Source of the DNA: Acinetobacter lwoffii
GTDB taxonomy: Bacteria > Pseudomonadota > Gammaproteobacteria > Pseudomonadales > Moraxellaceae
Assembly (NCBI GenBank): GCA_013530545.1
Contig: SPVA01000058.1
Coordinates: 1 to 43,313 of the forward strand
Direction: 5' to 3'
Length of the DNA: 43,313 nt
Positions within the stretch are counted from its first letter, which is position 1. Each line of letters starts with the position of its first letter. The position numbers were made by a program, and so were the translations under genes. Shown piece after piece: positions 17,070 to 27,166 of this stretch. The notes beneath the pieces were generated by a model. That model saw nothing but the letters and a program-made list of their open reading frames with translations. It was not told where the DNA came from and did not search any database.

Positions 17070-17098
17070 AAAAAAGGACGCATATTGCGTCCTTTTTT
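17070..17098. terminator. terminator between porin and betT-like gene
   Basis: AAAAAGGACGCA-TAT-TGCGTCCTTTTTT forms a 12-bp stem with T-tracts on both strands and serves the two convergent genes. Confidence 0.9.
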
Positions 17099-17116
17099 AT
17101 TGTTTTATGACTTCGT

Positions 17117-19087
17117 TTACTCAGGTGTACGTACCAGACTTAAGAAGTGCAAATGACGTTCATATTGGTCAATGATGTCCTGCAATAGATCTTCTTGCGT
17201 CCACTCCATCACATCATAACCCTGCCCACCTTCTCTTAAAAAGACTTCTGCCTGATAGGAATCTACGCTCGCATTCTCCAGTTCAGACATAAAGCTTGGA
17301 CTTAAAGTCTGGGTGGCATTGACCTGATAGATAAAATTAATTTCATCCTGATGATCAACACGGAGCTGTATACCGTCTTCTAGCGGGCTAATCACCACGT
17401 GTAATCGGCGCCGTTTCAATTCACTTTGAAAGCTGAGAAATGCCTTATTCACTGTATTGTGAATATACTGCTGCACCTCTTCCTGAGTGTGCGGATAATG
17501 CATAATCAGGCCTAATCGCTGTTGCCAGCTGCGCGGATTCTGGATCGCACGCGGGGTAATCCGTGCGGCTTGCAGCGCATGCATTTTGGTAACATCCAGA
17601 TGTAAGGCTTTGATTAATCCCCAACACATCAGCAGCATAATAAATGTAAATGGCAAGGCGCTCATGATCGTGGCCGATTGCAAAGCCTCTAAGCCACCCG
17701 CCAGTAATAGGATGATAGCCAATAAAGCCATGAGCACTGTCCAGAACAGACGCTGCCAGGTCGGCGAATTATCACTTTTCGCTGTCAGATAATCAGTCAC
17801 CAATGCCCCTGAATCGGCAGAAGTTACAAAGAACAGCATCACCAGTAAAGTCGCAATGATACTGGTCACTGAACTGAAGGGTAGATTAGCTAAAAATTCG
17901 AATAGAGCCACAGATGAATCACGCTGAACTGCTTCTAGCAAGTTAGTATTGGCTTCATGCATAATGCTGTACAGTGCGGCATTGCCCATAAAGCCCATCC
18001 AGATCAGGGTAAATCCGGTCGGAATCAGCAATACACCCACGATAAATTCACGAATACTACGCCCTTCCGAGACCCGGGCAATAAACATCCCAACAAATGG
18101 TGACCAGGAAATCCACCAAGCCCAGTACATGATGGTCCAACCGCCAATCCAGCCACTTGGCTGATAGGCATACAGATTAAAGGTCATGCTAAACAGATTT
18201 GAAACATACTGTCCGGCATTCTGAATAGTGGTCTGTAACAGGTAAATACTCGGACCTGCCACAAAGACAAAAATCAGCAACAGCAGTGCAAGTACCAAAT
18301 TTAGTTCAGATAAACGTTTAATTCCTTTGTCTAATCCAAAAAATACGGAAGTCGCCGCCATGGCACTGACCACAATAATCAAAATGACCTGAGTACTGGG
18401 TGCCTGTTCAATGCCAAACAAATAGTTCAAACCTGAATTGATTTGGGTCACCCCGAAACCAAGCGTGGTGGCGACACCAAATACCGTACCAATGGTGGCG
18501 AAGGTATCGACGCCATCTCCAATCGGACCATAGATCTTTTGACCAATCAGTGGATACAAGGCCGAACGGATTTTTAAAGGCAATTGATGCCGATAAGCAA
18601 AATAAGCCAAGGATAGGCCAACAAGCGTATAAATAGCCCAGGCATGTAAGCCCCAGTGAAAAAAGGTGACCCGCATAGATTGTTGTGCAGCCAGCACGGT
18701 TTCAGGTTCACCGGCAGGTGGCGTGACATAATGCATCACCGGTTCGGCCACGCCAAAGAACATCAGGCCAATCCCCATCCCTGCGGTGAATAACATCGCG
18801 AACCAGGAGGCACTGCTATATTTCGGCTGGCTATGGTCGGGCCCCAGTTTGATTTTGCCCATATCCGACAGGGCAATATAAACCAGAAGGATGAGAAATA
18901 TCGCCACCGACAATACATAGAACCAGCTAAAGGAGGTGGTAATCCACTGGTTCATTTGCTGGGTGAGAACTGAAAAAGTATCGGGTGCAAATACGACCAA
19001 CGCTAAAAATATCGCAATAATGGCGACAGTACTGATAAAAACATTTGGATTGATATTGGCAAACCAGGATGGTTTTGTGGAAGGCAT
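17117..19087 (-). CDS. betT: BCCT-family choline/betaine transporter (BetT-like)
   Basis: BCCT transporters import trimethylammonium compounds such as choline for osmoprotection, driven by H+ or Na+. The 656-aa protein has twelve membrane helices and the family signature WTIMYWAWWISWSPFVG in helix 8. From about residue 510 it has a cytoplasmic tail of about 150 residues, as in E. coli BetT (677 aa), where the tail senses osmolality. Start: GGAGGA lies 5 bases before the ATG at 19087; an in-frame TTG further upstream lacks such a site. No betIBA genes are next to it, so choline oxidation would be encoded elsewhere. Choline is the likely but unproven substrate. Confidence 0.88.
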   Translation of the reverse strand: MPSTKPSWFANINPNVFISTVAIIAIFLALVVFAPDTFSVLTQQMNQWITTSFSWFYVLSVAIFLILLVYIALSDMGKIKLGPDHSQPKYSSASWFAMLFTAGMGIGLMFFGVAEPVMHYVTPPAGEPETVLAAQQSMRVTFFHWGLHAWAIYTLVGLSLAYFAYRHQLPLKIRSALYPLIGQKIYGPIGDGVDTFATIGTVFGVATTLGFGVTQINSGLNYLFGIEQAPSTQVILIIVVSAMAATSVFFGLDKGIKRLSELNLVLALLLLIFVFVAGPSIYLLQTTIQNAGQYVSNLFSMTFNLYAYQPSGWIGGWTIMYWAWWISWSPFVGMFIARVSEGRSIREFIVGVLLIPTGFTLIWMGFMGNAALYSIMHEANTNLLEAVQRDSSVALFEFLANLPFSSVTSIIATLLVMLFFVTSADSGALVTDYLTAKSDNSPTWQRLFWTVLMALLAIILLLAGGLEALQSATIMSALPFTFIMLLMCWGLIKALHLDVTKMHALQAARITPRAIQNPRSWQQRLGLIMHYPHTQEEVQQYIHNTVNKAFLSFQSELKRRRLHVVISPLEDGIQLRVDHQDEINFIYQVNATQTLSPSFMSELENASVDSYQAEVFLREGGQGYDVMEWTQEDLLQDIIDQYERHLHFLSLVRTPE

Positions 19088-19232
19088 ACATCCTCCATTT
19101 TTTAGAAATTGGATCGACAAAATGATCAGACAGATTCAATCTATGGAAGCTAGATCTCCTGCTATTTTAGGATGTGACACAAAATAAAGCCGTTAAGTTA
19201 CTGTAACCAATACAATAAAAGGATGAGCGTCA

Positions 19233-19946
19233 TTACTCAGGCGGGTTTTCTCTATTTTTCACGTTCTTTTTATGCGGTAGACGTGCGATATATTGCAAGG
19301 CAATTAAGCGGGATACAATCAGTGCCAGATACATCACCCCGACAAACATCTGAATAATCGCTAACATCCGTGCGACCGGACTGACCGGCATGATATCGGA
19401 CAGTCCTGTTGCAGACTGTACACTGAAGCTGAGAAAAATCAGATCCAGCCAGGGTTGATAGGCTTGCAGATCGGAGTCTGAAAAGCTGTACGGCACCAAG
19501 AGCTGGCAGATACTGTAAAGGAAGGCAAAGCCCCAGGCTAGCAAGGTAAAGACCGCCCCAGCGGCAAAAAGTTCATCCTTGGTCAGATAACGGTCATGAA
19601 ACATATAACGCAGCAGGCCATAGGCTGCACTGAAATAAGCACCAGCTTCAAACAGGTTGGCGGTGACATGGATCCAGGTATAATGCAGCCCCAGCACAAT
19701 CAGGGAGGAGAAGAAAATCGCGCCGGCGACAAAGCTGAGTCCTAAAATGGTAAACATCGGAGTCTGGCGAATGACTCTGGCAATCACCAGTAAAACCAGA
19801 ACACCCAGTACCCAGGTTCCCGCCCGATAAGACACGCTTTCATAACTCAATACCGACAAGATCAAGATCAGCAATTGCAGGCACAACAGCCATGCCGAAG
19901 GCAGATGGGTAAAGCTGTTCCAGAACTGCTGCAGAGATTGCTTCAT
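19233..19946 (-). CDS. ion-channel family membrane protein
   Basis: This 237-aa inner-membrane protein has about six hydrophobic segments and ends in a basic tail (RLPHKKNVKNRE). Between the last two helices sits a pore-loop-like stretch, LSFSVQSATGLSDIMP, which resembles the two-helix potassium-channel domain. The usual selectivity filter TVGYGD is replaced by ATGLSD, so ion selectivity is uncertain. Start: the ATG at 19946 has AAGGG just upstream. An in-frame ATG 51 bases earlier has no ribosome-binding site and would add a very polar extension. It lies 145 bases upstream of the betT-like gene on the same strand. That would fit an osmotic-stress role, but the link is only positional. Confidence 0.7.
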   Translation of the reverse strand: MKQSLQQFWNSFTHLPSAWLLCLQLLILILSVLSYESVSYRAGTWVLGVLVLLVIARVIRQTPMFTILGLSFVAGAIFFSSLIVLGLHYTWIHVTANLFEAGAYFSAAYGLLRYMFHDRYLTKDELFAAGAVFTLLAWGFAFLYSICQLLVPYSFSDSDLQAYQPWLDLIFLSFSVQSATGLSDIMPVSPVARMLAIIQMFVGVMYLALIVSRLIALQYIARLPHKKNVKNRENPPE

Positions 19947-20150
19947 AATGCCCTTCTTGTTGCTCTTCTTGTCACTATCTTCATGTAGGGAACACATTGT
20001 TATGGTTAGCCGCTTTTAACATAGCATGCTCAAAGCAGCTTGCAGATATGCGATTTGTATGAAAATTACTGAAATAACACTGCACAAATCCAGCCAGCTC
20101 AATTCAATACGGCGTTTATACTAAAGAAAAAACTTGATGATATCTCCATA

Positions 20151-20176
20151 AAAAAAGCCCCTGACGGGGCTTTTTT
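20151..20176 (-). terminator. intrinsic terminator of yjcH-actP
   Basis: AAAAAAGCCCC-TGAC-GGGGCTTTTTT is a symmetric 11-bp stem with a T-tract on either strand, 15 bases after the actP stop codon. Confidence 0.9.
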
Positions 20177-20191
20177 AGCGTAGCGCAGATC

Positions 20192-21898
20192 TTAGTGATC
20201 CGATGCACCTGAGATACCAATACCAGTTTGTGAGCGTACAAACTGCGCATCAAAGGCTTTGCGTTCTGCCTGAGCCTGTGCCGAATTATCCGTCACAGAG
20301 AACAACCAGCAGCACAAGAATGACAATGGCATCGCGAAGATTGCAGGACCATTGAACGGGTTCACTGGCGTATCAGAAATACCCAAAGTATCGACCCATA
20401 CTGCTTTAGACAGCACAATCAAGGTTACTGCGGTTACCAGACCGGCAACACCACCAATAACTGCACCACGTGTCGTCAAACCTTTCCAGAACATAGACAA
20501 TACTAGTACCGGGAAGTTGGCACATGCCGCAACCGAGAATGCCAGACCGACCATGAAGGCTACGTTTTGTTTCTCGAACAGAATCCCGAGAATCATCGCG
20601 AAGATCGCAAGACCTAAAGTCGCAATCTTAGACATACGTAGTTCCGATTCAGGCGTGGTTTGGCCTTTCTTCAACACGTTGGCATACAAGTCATGCGAAA
20701 TTGCTGAAGCACCTGACAGGGTCAAACCTGCAACCACTGCAAGAATCGTGGCAAATGCAACTGCAGAAATAAAGCCCATGAACAGGTCACCACCGACTGC
20801 ATCAGACAGGTGCACCGCCGCCATGTTATTACCACCCACCAGCTCCAGCTTGCCAGTCACAGCCATTTTCGCAACATCAAGGAATTGCGGGTTGTTCGAT
20901 ACATATAGAATCGCACCGAAACCAATGATGAAGGTTAATAGGTAGAAATAACCAATAAAACCTGTAGCAACTACGACTGATTTACGCGCTTCTTTGGCAT
21001 CTTTTACCGTGAAGAAACGCATCAGGATATGTGGCAGACCTGCGGTACCAAACATCAATGCCAGACCTAAAGAAATCGCATCAATCGGATTAGACGCCAG
21101 ACTACCCGGACCCATGATCTTGGTCGCATCTGCCAGGCTCAAGTCATGCACTTTTGAATAAACACCAATCGCCTGCTCAAACATGTTGGTAAAGCTGAAG
21201 CCCACGCCTTTCATGACCATAAATGCCATAAAGGTCGCACCAGACAGCAACATCACCGCCTTGATGATCTGTACCCAAGTGGTTGCCAACATACCGCCGA
21301 ACATCACGTAGGCCATCATCAACAAGCCAACGATCACGACTGCAATGTTATAGTTCAGACCGAATAGAAGTTTGATCAGCTGACCTGCACCCACCATCTG
21401 TGCAATCAGATAGAACGCGACCACAACCAGTGAACTTAGAGCAGCCAAGGTACGTACCGGTTTTTCCTGCAAGCGGAAAGACACTACGTCTGACAGGTTG
21501 TATTTACCCAGGTTACGCAGACGTTCTGCCACCAGGAACAATACAATCGGCCAGCCCACCATGAAACCCAGTGAATACAGCAAGCCATCAAAACCGGACA
21601 GGAATACCATCGCGGAAATACCCAGGAACGATGCAGCTGACATATAGTCACCGGCAATCGCCAGGCCATTCTGGAAACCGGAAATACCGCCACCGGCAGT
21701 ATAGAAGTCTTTGGTATTGGTGGTTTGTTTTGCTGCCCATTTGGTAATAAACAGCGTAGCACCTACGAAAATCACAAACATGATAATCGCGTGCCAGTTG
21801 GTCGCCTGCTGTTCTGCTGCACCCAGATCAGGACCAGCGAATGCAACGCCTGAAGCCACTATCGTGGTCGCCAGGGCAATAAGAGAATTCCATTTCAT
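20192..21898 (-). CDS. actP: cation/acetate symporter ActP
   Basis: ActP imports acetate and other short carboxylates with Na+ or H+ (SSS/SLC5 family). The 568-aa protein has an N-terminal signal-like segment ([21 protein letters not shown]) as in E. coli ActP, then about thirteen membrane helices. Family sequences [20 protein letters not shown] and [17 protein letters not shown] are clear. The ATG at 21898 follows the yjcH stop codon by one base, and AAGGA lies about 10 bases upstream, inside yjcH. Translational coupling of the pair is therefore expected. acs (32999-34945) and the CrbS/CrbR-type regulators are within 13 kb, which supports an acetate-scavenging role. Confidence 0.95.
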   Translation of the reverse strand: MKWNSLIALATTIVASGVAFAGPDLGAAEQQATNWHAIIMFVIFVGATLFITKWAAKQTTNTKDFYTAGGGISGFQNGLAIAGDYMSAASFLGISAMVFLSGFDGLLYSLGFMVGWPIVLFLVAERLRNLGKYNLSDVVSFRLQEKPVRTLAALSSLVVVAFYLIAQMVGAGQLIKLLFGLNYNIAVVIVGLLMMAYVMFGGMLATTWVQIIKAVMLLSGATFMAFMVMKGVGFSFTNMFEQAIGVYSKVHDLSLADATKIMGPGSLASNPIDAISLGLALMFGTAGLPHILMRFFTVKDAKEARKSVVVATGFIGYFYLLTFIIGFGAILYVSNNPQFLDVAKMAVTGKLELVGGNNMAAVHLSDAVGGDLFMGFISAVAFATILAVVAGLTLSGASAISHDLYANVLKKGQTTPESELRMSKIATLGLAIFAMILGILFEKQNVAFMVGLAFSVAACANFPVLVLSMFWKGLTTRGAVIGGVAGLVTAVTLIVLSKAVWVDTLGISDTPVNPFNGPAIFAMPLSFLCCWLFSVTDNSAQAQAERKAFDAQFVRSQTGIGISGASDH

Positions 21899-21899
21899 C

Positions 21900-22232
21900 T
21901 TAGTGGTGTCCTTTTTCATGCGCAATCGCTTCGACTTCACGGATTGCTTCTTCAGTCAATTGATCAAGTTTGTTATTGGCAATGTAGGAATACACACCAC
22001 ACAAGATAAACGACAGGACAATGATACCTAGACCAAGTGGAATACCCCACGTGGTCACACCACCTGAAATTGAAGACAATAGAAATTCTTTGTTGTAACC
22101 AACCAGCAACATGAAACCCACATAGACAAATAGCATAATGCCGGTCAACGTCCAGCTGAGCATACTTTTCTTGCGGACCATTTCCTTGAATTTTGGATTT
22201 TGTAGAATACGATCTACTTGTACCTCATCCAT
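21900..22232 (-). CDS. yjcH: DUF485 membrane protein YjcH
   Basis: YjcH is a small inner-membrane protein almost always encoded directly before actP; its exact function is unknown. The 110-aa product has two membrane helices (about 30-50 and 65-90) and the family start [19 protein letters not shown]. The ATG at 22232 has AGGAGAG 5 bases upstream; an earlier in-frame codon at 22253 does not. It forms a unit with actP, separated by one base. A perfect 7-2-7 inverted repeat (22247-22262) lies in the leader directly upstream of the ribosome-binding site. Confidence 0.92.
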   Translation of the reverse strand: MDEVQVDRILQNPKFKEMVRKKSMLSWTLTGIMLFVYVGFMLLVGYNKEFLLSSISGGVTTWGIPLGLGIIVLSFILCGVYSYIANNKLDQLTEEAIREVEAIAHEKGHH

Positions 22233-22246
22233 AATTACTCTCCTGT

Positions 22247-22262
22247 AGCCCAACCTTGGGCT
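22247..22262. promoter_or_regulatory. inverted repeat in yjcH-actP leader
   Basis: AGCCCAA-CC-TTGGGCT is a perfect 7-2-7 inverted repeat ending a few bases before the yjcH ribosome-binding site. As RNA it would form a short hairpin with a 2-base loop, or a larger loop if the inner pairs open. As DNA it could be a regulator half-site pair. Its first 14 bases are identical to 15588-15601 in the terminator of sRNA candidate B. Confidence 0.45.
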
Positions 22263-22413
22263 GCCTATTTTTTAATTCGAATTATCACTGTTGCACGTTA
22301 ACAATAATCGTAGGTGCTTGTAATTTAGACTTTGGTCGTTAAAAATGATCAATTTAAACTGTAGCGTTCACGATGCGTTATCATAGCGGCATGCTCAGTA
22401 CACATCAGGCTAT

Positions 22414-25400
22414 ATGAACAGTTGGCTCATCATAGGGGTACTCGCCCTCTATATCGCATTACTCTTTATCTGCGCTTTCTACGGGGAAAAACATGCCAGC
22501 CGGCTGAGTACCCGTGGGCGCATGCTATTGTTTAGTTTAACTTTAGGCGTCTACTGTTCCTCCTGGACCTTTTATGGCGCCACGGGTGCTGCGGTACGTG
22601 AAGGCATTATTTTCCTGCCGATCTATCTGGGTCCGCTGCTCTTCGTTGCCGTCGGCTATGACATCTGGCGCCGTTTGGGACGGGTGAGACAGCATCATGC
22701 CATTTCCTCGATCGCTGACTTTGTCGCAGCACGCTATGGTAAAAGTGGTCCCCTCGCTTCGCTGGTAACCATTCTAGCAGTAGTGGCAATTGTGCCTTAT
22801 CTGGCCTTGCAGTTACGTGCCATTGCCCTGAGTGCCGCCGTCATTCTGGAACCTTCCGCAGGTGTAACCGGCACCACCAATGGCGTGCTGTTTCTAACTG
22901 GGGTTCTGGCAATACTGGCGATGATGTTTGGTACCCGGCAGATTGCCAATACTGAACAGCATGGCGGGCTGATGCTGGCCGTAGCATTTGAGTCTTTTGT
23001 TAAACTCTTCGCCCTGTTGGCAGTCGCCTGTTTCTTTATGTTTGAAGCACCAGAAAATCTGGCACAGATCAGTAACGATATCAGTACCACTTTTCATGAT
23101 GTGCAACTGTTTGGCGTACCACAAAGTTTCTGGATTCAGACCCTTCTGGCGGCACTGGCGATTATTTGCCTGCCGCGCCAGTTCCATGTGGCGGTGGTTG
23201 AGCTGCGCGATGAAAAACATATCCGCGGTGCGCGGCGCTGGTTTGCGGTCTATTTGATTCTGACTACCCTGGCGATTATTCCCATTGCCAGCTGGGCGCT
23301 ACATGCTGCACCGCAATATCTGGCCATTCCGGATGTGGCGGTACTGTCCTTGCCACTTAGCTATAACCAAGACTGGCTCACTTTATTAGCCTTCTTGGGT
23401 GGTTTTTCTGCCTCTACCGGGATGCTGCTGGTGTCTTCTGTGGCACTGTCAATCATGCTCAGCAATGACTTGATCATGCCGGCGTTGTGGCGTTTAAAGC
23501 TGATTTCCCGGCATGACAAACGCTTGCCGCTGGTGCTGAAATTTACTCGCCGGGTCTGTATCCTGGGCGTGATGTTGATGGGCTTCCTGTTCTTCAATTT
23601 CTTTAATGATATTGACCAGTTGTCGGTTTTTGGTCTGTTGGCATTTAGTGCGGTGGCACAATTCGCCCCTGCCCTGATCGGTGGCCTGTACTGGCGTGGC
23701 GGTAGTAAACAGGGTGTCTATGCTGGACTCCTGACCGGTTTTGCCTTGTGGGCTTATACCCTGCTGTTTCCAACCATTTTGCGCAGCCTGCCAGAAGCCT
23801 ATAGCAGCTTTAGCCAAAGCTTGCTGAATCAAGGGCCTTTTGGCTGGAACTGGTTAAGACCGGAAGCCCTGATCGGTTTTGAGTCTTTTGATCCGCTGAC
23901 CCATGGAGTAGTTTGGGCACTGGGCTTAAATACCCTGCTGTATATCTGGATTTCCCGTATTTTCCGGCCGAGTATTGCCGAACAGATTCAGGCCGAAAGT
24001 TTCTTCTATTATGAAACCAAGCCACTACCCTCGCAGAGTCCTTCTAACGAGGTCAGCTATTCGCATCAGGATGTCGCACGTTTAAAAGTCGGTGACCTGA
24101 TTACCCTAGCCAAACGCATTACCGGTGAAGGGCCCACTACCCGCGCTTTTCAGCAGTTCTGCACCCAAAACAGTGTCGAACTGAATGAAAACAGCAGTGC
24201 CAATGGCATGTGGTGGCGTTTCACTGAACAGTATCTGGCGGGGACTATCGGGGCAGCTTCAGCACGTACCCTGTTGACCACGGCTATGGTTAATAATGGT
24301 TTGGCATTGGGTCAGGTCGCCAATATTCTCGATCAGGCCTCGCAATGGCAGCGCTTCAATCAGAACCTGATCATGACCATGATTGATCACATGACCCAAG
24401 GGGTCAGCGTGGTTGATGAAAATATGTGTCTGGTGGCCTGGAACAATCAGTATCTGAAACTGTTTGATTATCCGACCGATATTGTCTATGTCGGTTGTCC
24501 GATCGCAGACCTGATCCGTTATAACGCTGAACGTGGTGAATGTGGTCCGGGTTCGGTCGAAGAACATGTCCGGAAACGGATTCACTGGATGCAAGTCGGC
24601 AGTGCCCATGAATTTGAACGGATTCGTAAAGATGGCCGCGTCATTCAGATGCGCGGTAATCCGATCGAAGGCGGTGGTTTCGTAACGACCTTCGCCGATA
24701 TTACTGCCTTCCGTGAAAATGAAGCCGTGCTTGAAGCCCGCGTTCAGGACCGTACCCAGCAGCTGGCCGATGCATTGTCCGAGCAGCAACTGGCGCGTGA
24801 ACAGGCCGATAAGGCCAATATGTCAAAAAGCCGCTTCATTGCAGCCGCCAGTCATGACCTGTTGCAGCCAATGCATGCCGCGCGCCTGTTCAGTACCGCA
24901 CTCGAACAAAGCGTGCAGAATGATGAAGACCGCAAGACCTTACAACAACTGGATCGTGCTTTGCATGGTGCAGAAAGCATGTTGTCTGCCCTGCTGGATA
25001 TTGCCCGACTGGAAGGCGGCACCATTCAGCCGAAACGTCAGGCTTATCCGCTGCATGACCTGCTCAGCGATCTGGAACTCCAGTTCAAATCCATCGCTGC
25101 ACAGCGTGGTATCAAGTTCAGTGTGCATGATGCACAGTTCTGGATTGATACCGATCCACAATGGATTCGCCGGATTATCCAGAACTTTGTCAGCAATGCG
25201 TTGCGTTATACTGCCAGAGGTAAAGTGGTGGTCGGTGTATTACGTTCGAGTAGCAGACCGAATCATATCCGCATTGGCGTCTGGGATACCGGCCCAGGGA
25301 TTGCCGAAGAACAGCGTATCAAGCTGTTTCAGGAATTTGAACGTTGCGGCCACACATCTCCTTGGGGTGAACAGGGTCTAGGCCTAGGTTTGGCGATCGT

Positions 25401-25905
25401 ACAACGCATGACCAGCATGCTGGACTATCCGGTACATGTGTCTTCTGCGCTGGGTAAAGGTTCCTGCTTTATGATTGAAGTGCCTGTGATCGAAGCACCG
25501 AAAGTGGTCGCAGCACCGGTTCAGGCCGTACCTTTAAAGAGCAAAGCCTTTAAGATTCTATGTCTGGATAATGATGAAACCATTCTGGAAGGCATGTCGA
25601 CCTTATTGACCAAATGGGGTTATCAGGTGTTTAAAGCCACTGAACCTGAACAAGCAGCCATGCTGATTCAGCAGGAAAATATTCAGGTCTGGCTGGTGGA
25701 TCAACATCTGAATCAGGACAAGATCGGTCTGGATTTCATTCTGGAACATCGTTCGAAGGATATTCCGGTCGCGTTGATTACCGCCGATTCCGATCCGGAA
25801 TTGCCGCAACGTCTAAAAGAGCTAAACATTGTTCTGCTGAAAAAACCGCTGAAACCGGCCTCATTACGTTCATGGTTATCTGGACTGAAAATTTCCGACT
25901 CCTAA
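22414..25905 (+). CDS. crbS: SLC5-type hybrid sensor kinase (CrbS/MxtR-like)
   Basis: This is a sensor kinase fused to a transporter-like domain, as in CrbS (Vibrio, Shewanella) and MxtR (Pseudomonas), which control acetate use. The 1163-aa domain order is as follows. About thirteen membrane helices of the sodium/solute symporter type occupy 1-500. A STAC-like linker (ARLKVGDLITLAKRITGEGP) starts near 552, and a PAS domain spans about 650-770. A HisKA domain carries the phospho-acceptor H814 in ASHDLLQPMHAARLF. The ATPase has NFVSNALRYT (about 924), DTGPGI and GLGLGLAIV. A C-terminal receiver domain has D1096 (WLVDQHL) and Lys in LLKKPLKP. It is divergent from yjcH-actP, and the likely partner regulator is at 27167-27817. 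Confidence 0.9.
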   Translation: MNSWLIIGVLALYIALLFICAFYGEKHASRLSTRGRMLLFSLTLGVYCSSWTFYGATGAAVREGIIFLPIYLGPLLFVAVGYDIWRRLGRVRQHHAISSIADFVAARYGKSGPLASLVTILAVVAIVPYLALQLRAIALSAAVILEPSAGVTGTTNGVLFLTGVLAILAMMFGTRQIANTEQHGGLMLAVAFESFVKLFALLAVACFFMFEAPENLAQISNDISTTFHDVQLFGVPQSFWIQTLLAALAIICLPRQFHVAVVELRDEKHIRGARRWFAVYLILTTLAIIPIASWALHAAPQYLAIPDVAVLSLPLSYNQDWLTLLAFLGGFSASTGMLLVSSVALSIMLSNDLIMPALWRLKLISRHDKRLPLVLKFTRRVCILGVMLMGFLFFNFFNDIDQLSVFGLLAFSAVAQFAPALIGGLYWRGGSKQGVYAGLLTGFALWAYTLLFPTILRSLPEAYSSFSQSLLNQGPFGWNWLRPEALIGFESFDPLTHGVVWALGLNTLLYIWISRIFRPSIAEQIQAESFFYYETKPLPSQSPSNEVSYSHQDVARLKVGDLITLAKRITGEGPTTRAFQQFCTQNSVELNENSSANGMWWRFTEQYLAGTIGAASARTLLTTAMVNNGLALGQVANILDQASQWQRFNQNLIMTMIDHMTQGVSVVDENMCLVAWNNQYLKLFDYPTDIVYVGCPIADLIRYNAERGECGPGSVEEHVRKRIHWMQVGSAHEFERIRKDGRVIQMRGNPIEGGGFVTTFADITAFRENEAVLEARVQDRTQQLADALSEQQLAREQADKANMSKSRFIAAASHDLLQPMHAARLFSTALEQSVQNDEDRKTLQQLDRALHGAESMLSALLDIARLEGGTIQPKRQAYPLHDLLSDLELQFKSIAAQRGIKFSVHDAQFWIDTDPQWIRRIIQNFVSNALRYTARGKVVVGVLRSSSRPNHIRIGVWDTGPGIAEEQRIKLFQEFERCGHTSPWGEQGLGLGLAIVQRMTSMLDYPVHVSSALGKGSCFMIEVPVIEAPKVVAAPVQAVPLKSKAFKILCLDNDETILEGMSTLLTKWGYQVFKATEPEQAAMLIQQENIQVWLVDQHLNQDKIGLDFILEHRSKDIPVALITADSDPELPQRLKELNIVLLKKPLKPASLRSWLSGLKISDS

Positions 25906-25923
25906 GTAGATAACGATCTGATC

Positions 25924-25958
25924 AATGCCCATTTCACACCCTGAAATGGGCATTTTTT
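25924..25958 (+). terminator. intrinsic terminator of the crbS-like gene
   Basis: AATGCCCATTTCA-CACC-CTGAAATGGGCATTTTTT forms a stem of about 12 bp and a T-tract, 18 bases after the stop codon. Confidence 0.9.
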
Positions 25959-26315
25959 ATACTCAACTGCCACATAAACTTACCTAGCTTGCATAAAATT
26001 TATTCTAATGTGCTAAAAGCAGCAAATATGCCGAAAATACAGCTGAATAAATTGACCAAAATGCTCATTTTTTAATTCACTATGGCAAAAACTGACGAAT
26101 GTATTAATGTACATGTGTACACTTAGTTACAATTAATTATCTTATTGTTTTTAATAAAAATTAAAGAGTAATTTTCCACTACTATAACTTTAGTCGTATT
26201 TTTTATCCCTTGCACTTGGCTCTAAAAATAGAGGAATAAGAAACGATCAGTTCCCATCTCATGCAGCCTTAATTTTTTGGTCGCTGATCTATTTCTGCAT
26301 ATCGGAGTTCTTCAC
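25959..26315. other. spacer with TGTACA-TG-TGTACA palindrome
   Basis: This spacer of about 360 bases, upstream of the gene at 26316, holds no reading frame. An inverted repeat TGTACA-TG-TGTACA lies at 26108-26121 and may be a regulator site. I see no convincing -35/-10 pair. Confidence 0.4.
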
Positions 26316-27077
26316 ATGAACATAGATCAAAATCATGGCCTGAATCAGACCCAGCAGTTTCACCGTCAATATGGCGCCAATGCCTTATTGCCAAGTATTG
26401 ACTGGGCACAGATCTTTAAATACAGCAAGCTGAATGATGCCCAGTATCAGGCACTGGAGACGCTGTATCAGAGTGCAGTCCCTCTGGCACTGCAAGTCTT
26501 TGATGAATTACATTTTGATGTCTTTGAACCTTATGCCTACAAGCCGCAAGGTCTGGGCCTATTTGAAAAGATTGCTGAACAGGAAGACAAGCTGATTCAG
26601 TCTTTAGAAGCCGAAACAGAGGATCTTCCGGCAAAAACCCGTCATCAGATCTGGAGCATGTTGCTGCGTGGTGGCGCGGTACTGGTCTTTAAGGCCTGGC
26701 TGGGTAAGGTCAAAAATAAAGAAGATTGCCTGGACACCACCCAGTTTGATGAACTGTCTGATCTGTTATTTATTAAAACCTGCCCACATGAGTTGGCGCA
26801 GCGTTTACATGTCGATCCGAATACGCGCGACGAACATGTCTTCCTGATGTATGAAAATGAAGTTTATCTGGACCGTTTTAACAGTCTGGAAACTGCGGCG
26901 CTGTTTGTCGATCTGGGTGTTTATGATGCGACTTTCCTGAGTCTGCGTGATGATCGCGTGGCGGAATATCTGAAATCGAAAGGTTATGTCACTGAAGAGC
27001 AGATTGACGAATTGCAATGTGCCTTAAATCCATTGTTTTGTGATGATTTCACCCGCAAGCAGGATTATATCGCCTAG
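26316..27077 (+). CDS. hypothetical protein (253 aa) between crbS- and crbR-like genes
   Basis: I do not recognise a family. The ATG at 26316 is preceded by CGGAG at 8 bases; an earlier in-frame start at 26277 lacks a site. The product is soluble, acidic and apparently mostly helical, with no signal peptide. Noticeable stretches are QIWSMLLRGGAVLVFKAWLG (about residues 110-129), TCPHELAQRLHVDP, and the C-terminal NPLFCDDFTRKQDYIA. It is separated from the kinase gene by a terminator and a 360-base spacer, and from the convergent regulator gene by a shared terminator. A role in acetate signalling cannot be claimed from position alone. Confidence 0.7.
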   Translation: MNIDQNHGLNQTQQFHRQYGANALLPSIDWAQIFKYSKLNDAQYQALETLYQSAVPLALQVFDELHFDVFEPYAYKPQGLGLFEKIAEQEDKLIQSLEAETEDLPAKTRHQIWSMLLRGGAVLVFKAWLGKVKNKEDCLDTTQFDELSDLLFIKTCPHELAQRLHVDPNTRDEHVFLMYENEVYLDRFNSLETAALFVDLGVYDATFLSLRDDRVAEYLKSKGYVTEEQIDELQCALNPLFCDDFTRKQDYIA

Positions 27078-27120
27078 CTGACTCAGGCCTTTGCACTCAA
27101 TTTTTCAGATTTCACCCATA

Positions 27121-27147
27121 AAAAAAGACCTCCAAGGAGGTCTTTTT
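27121..27147. terminator. bidirectional terminator
   Basis: AAAAAAGACCTCC-AA-GGAGGTCTTTTT forms a tight stem with T-tracts on both strands. It ends the 253-aa gene and the convergent response-regulator gene. Confidence 0.9.
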
Positions 27148-27166
27148 CAATTCGGCTATGCAGAAC

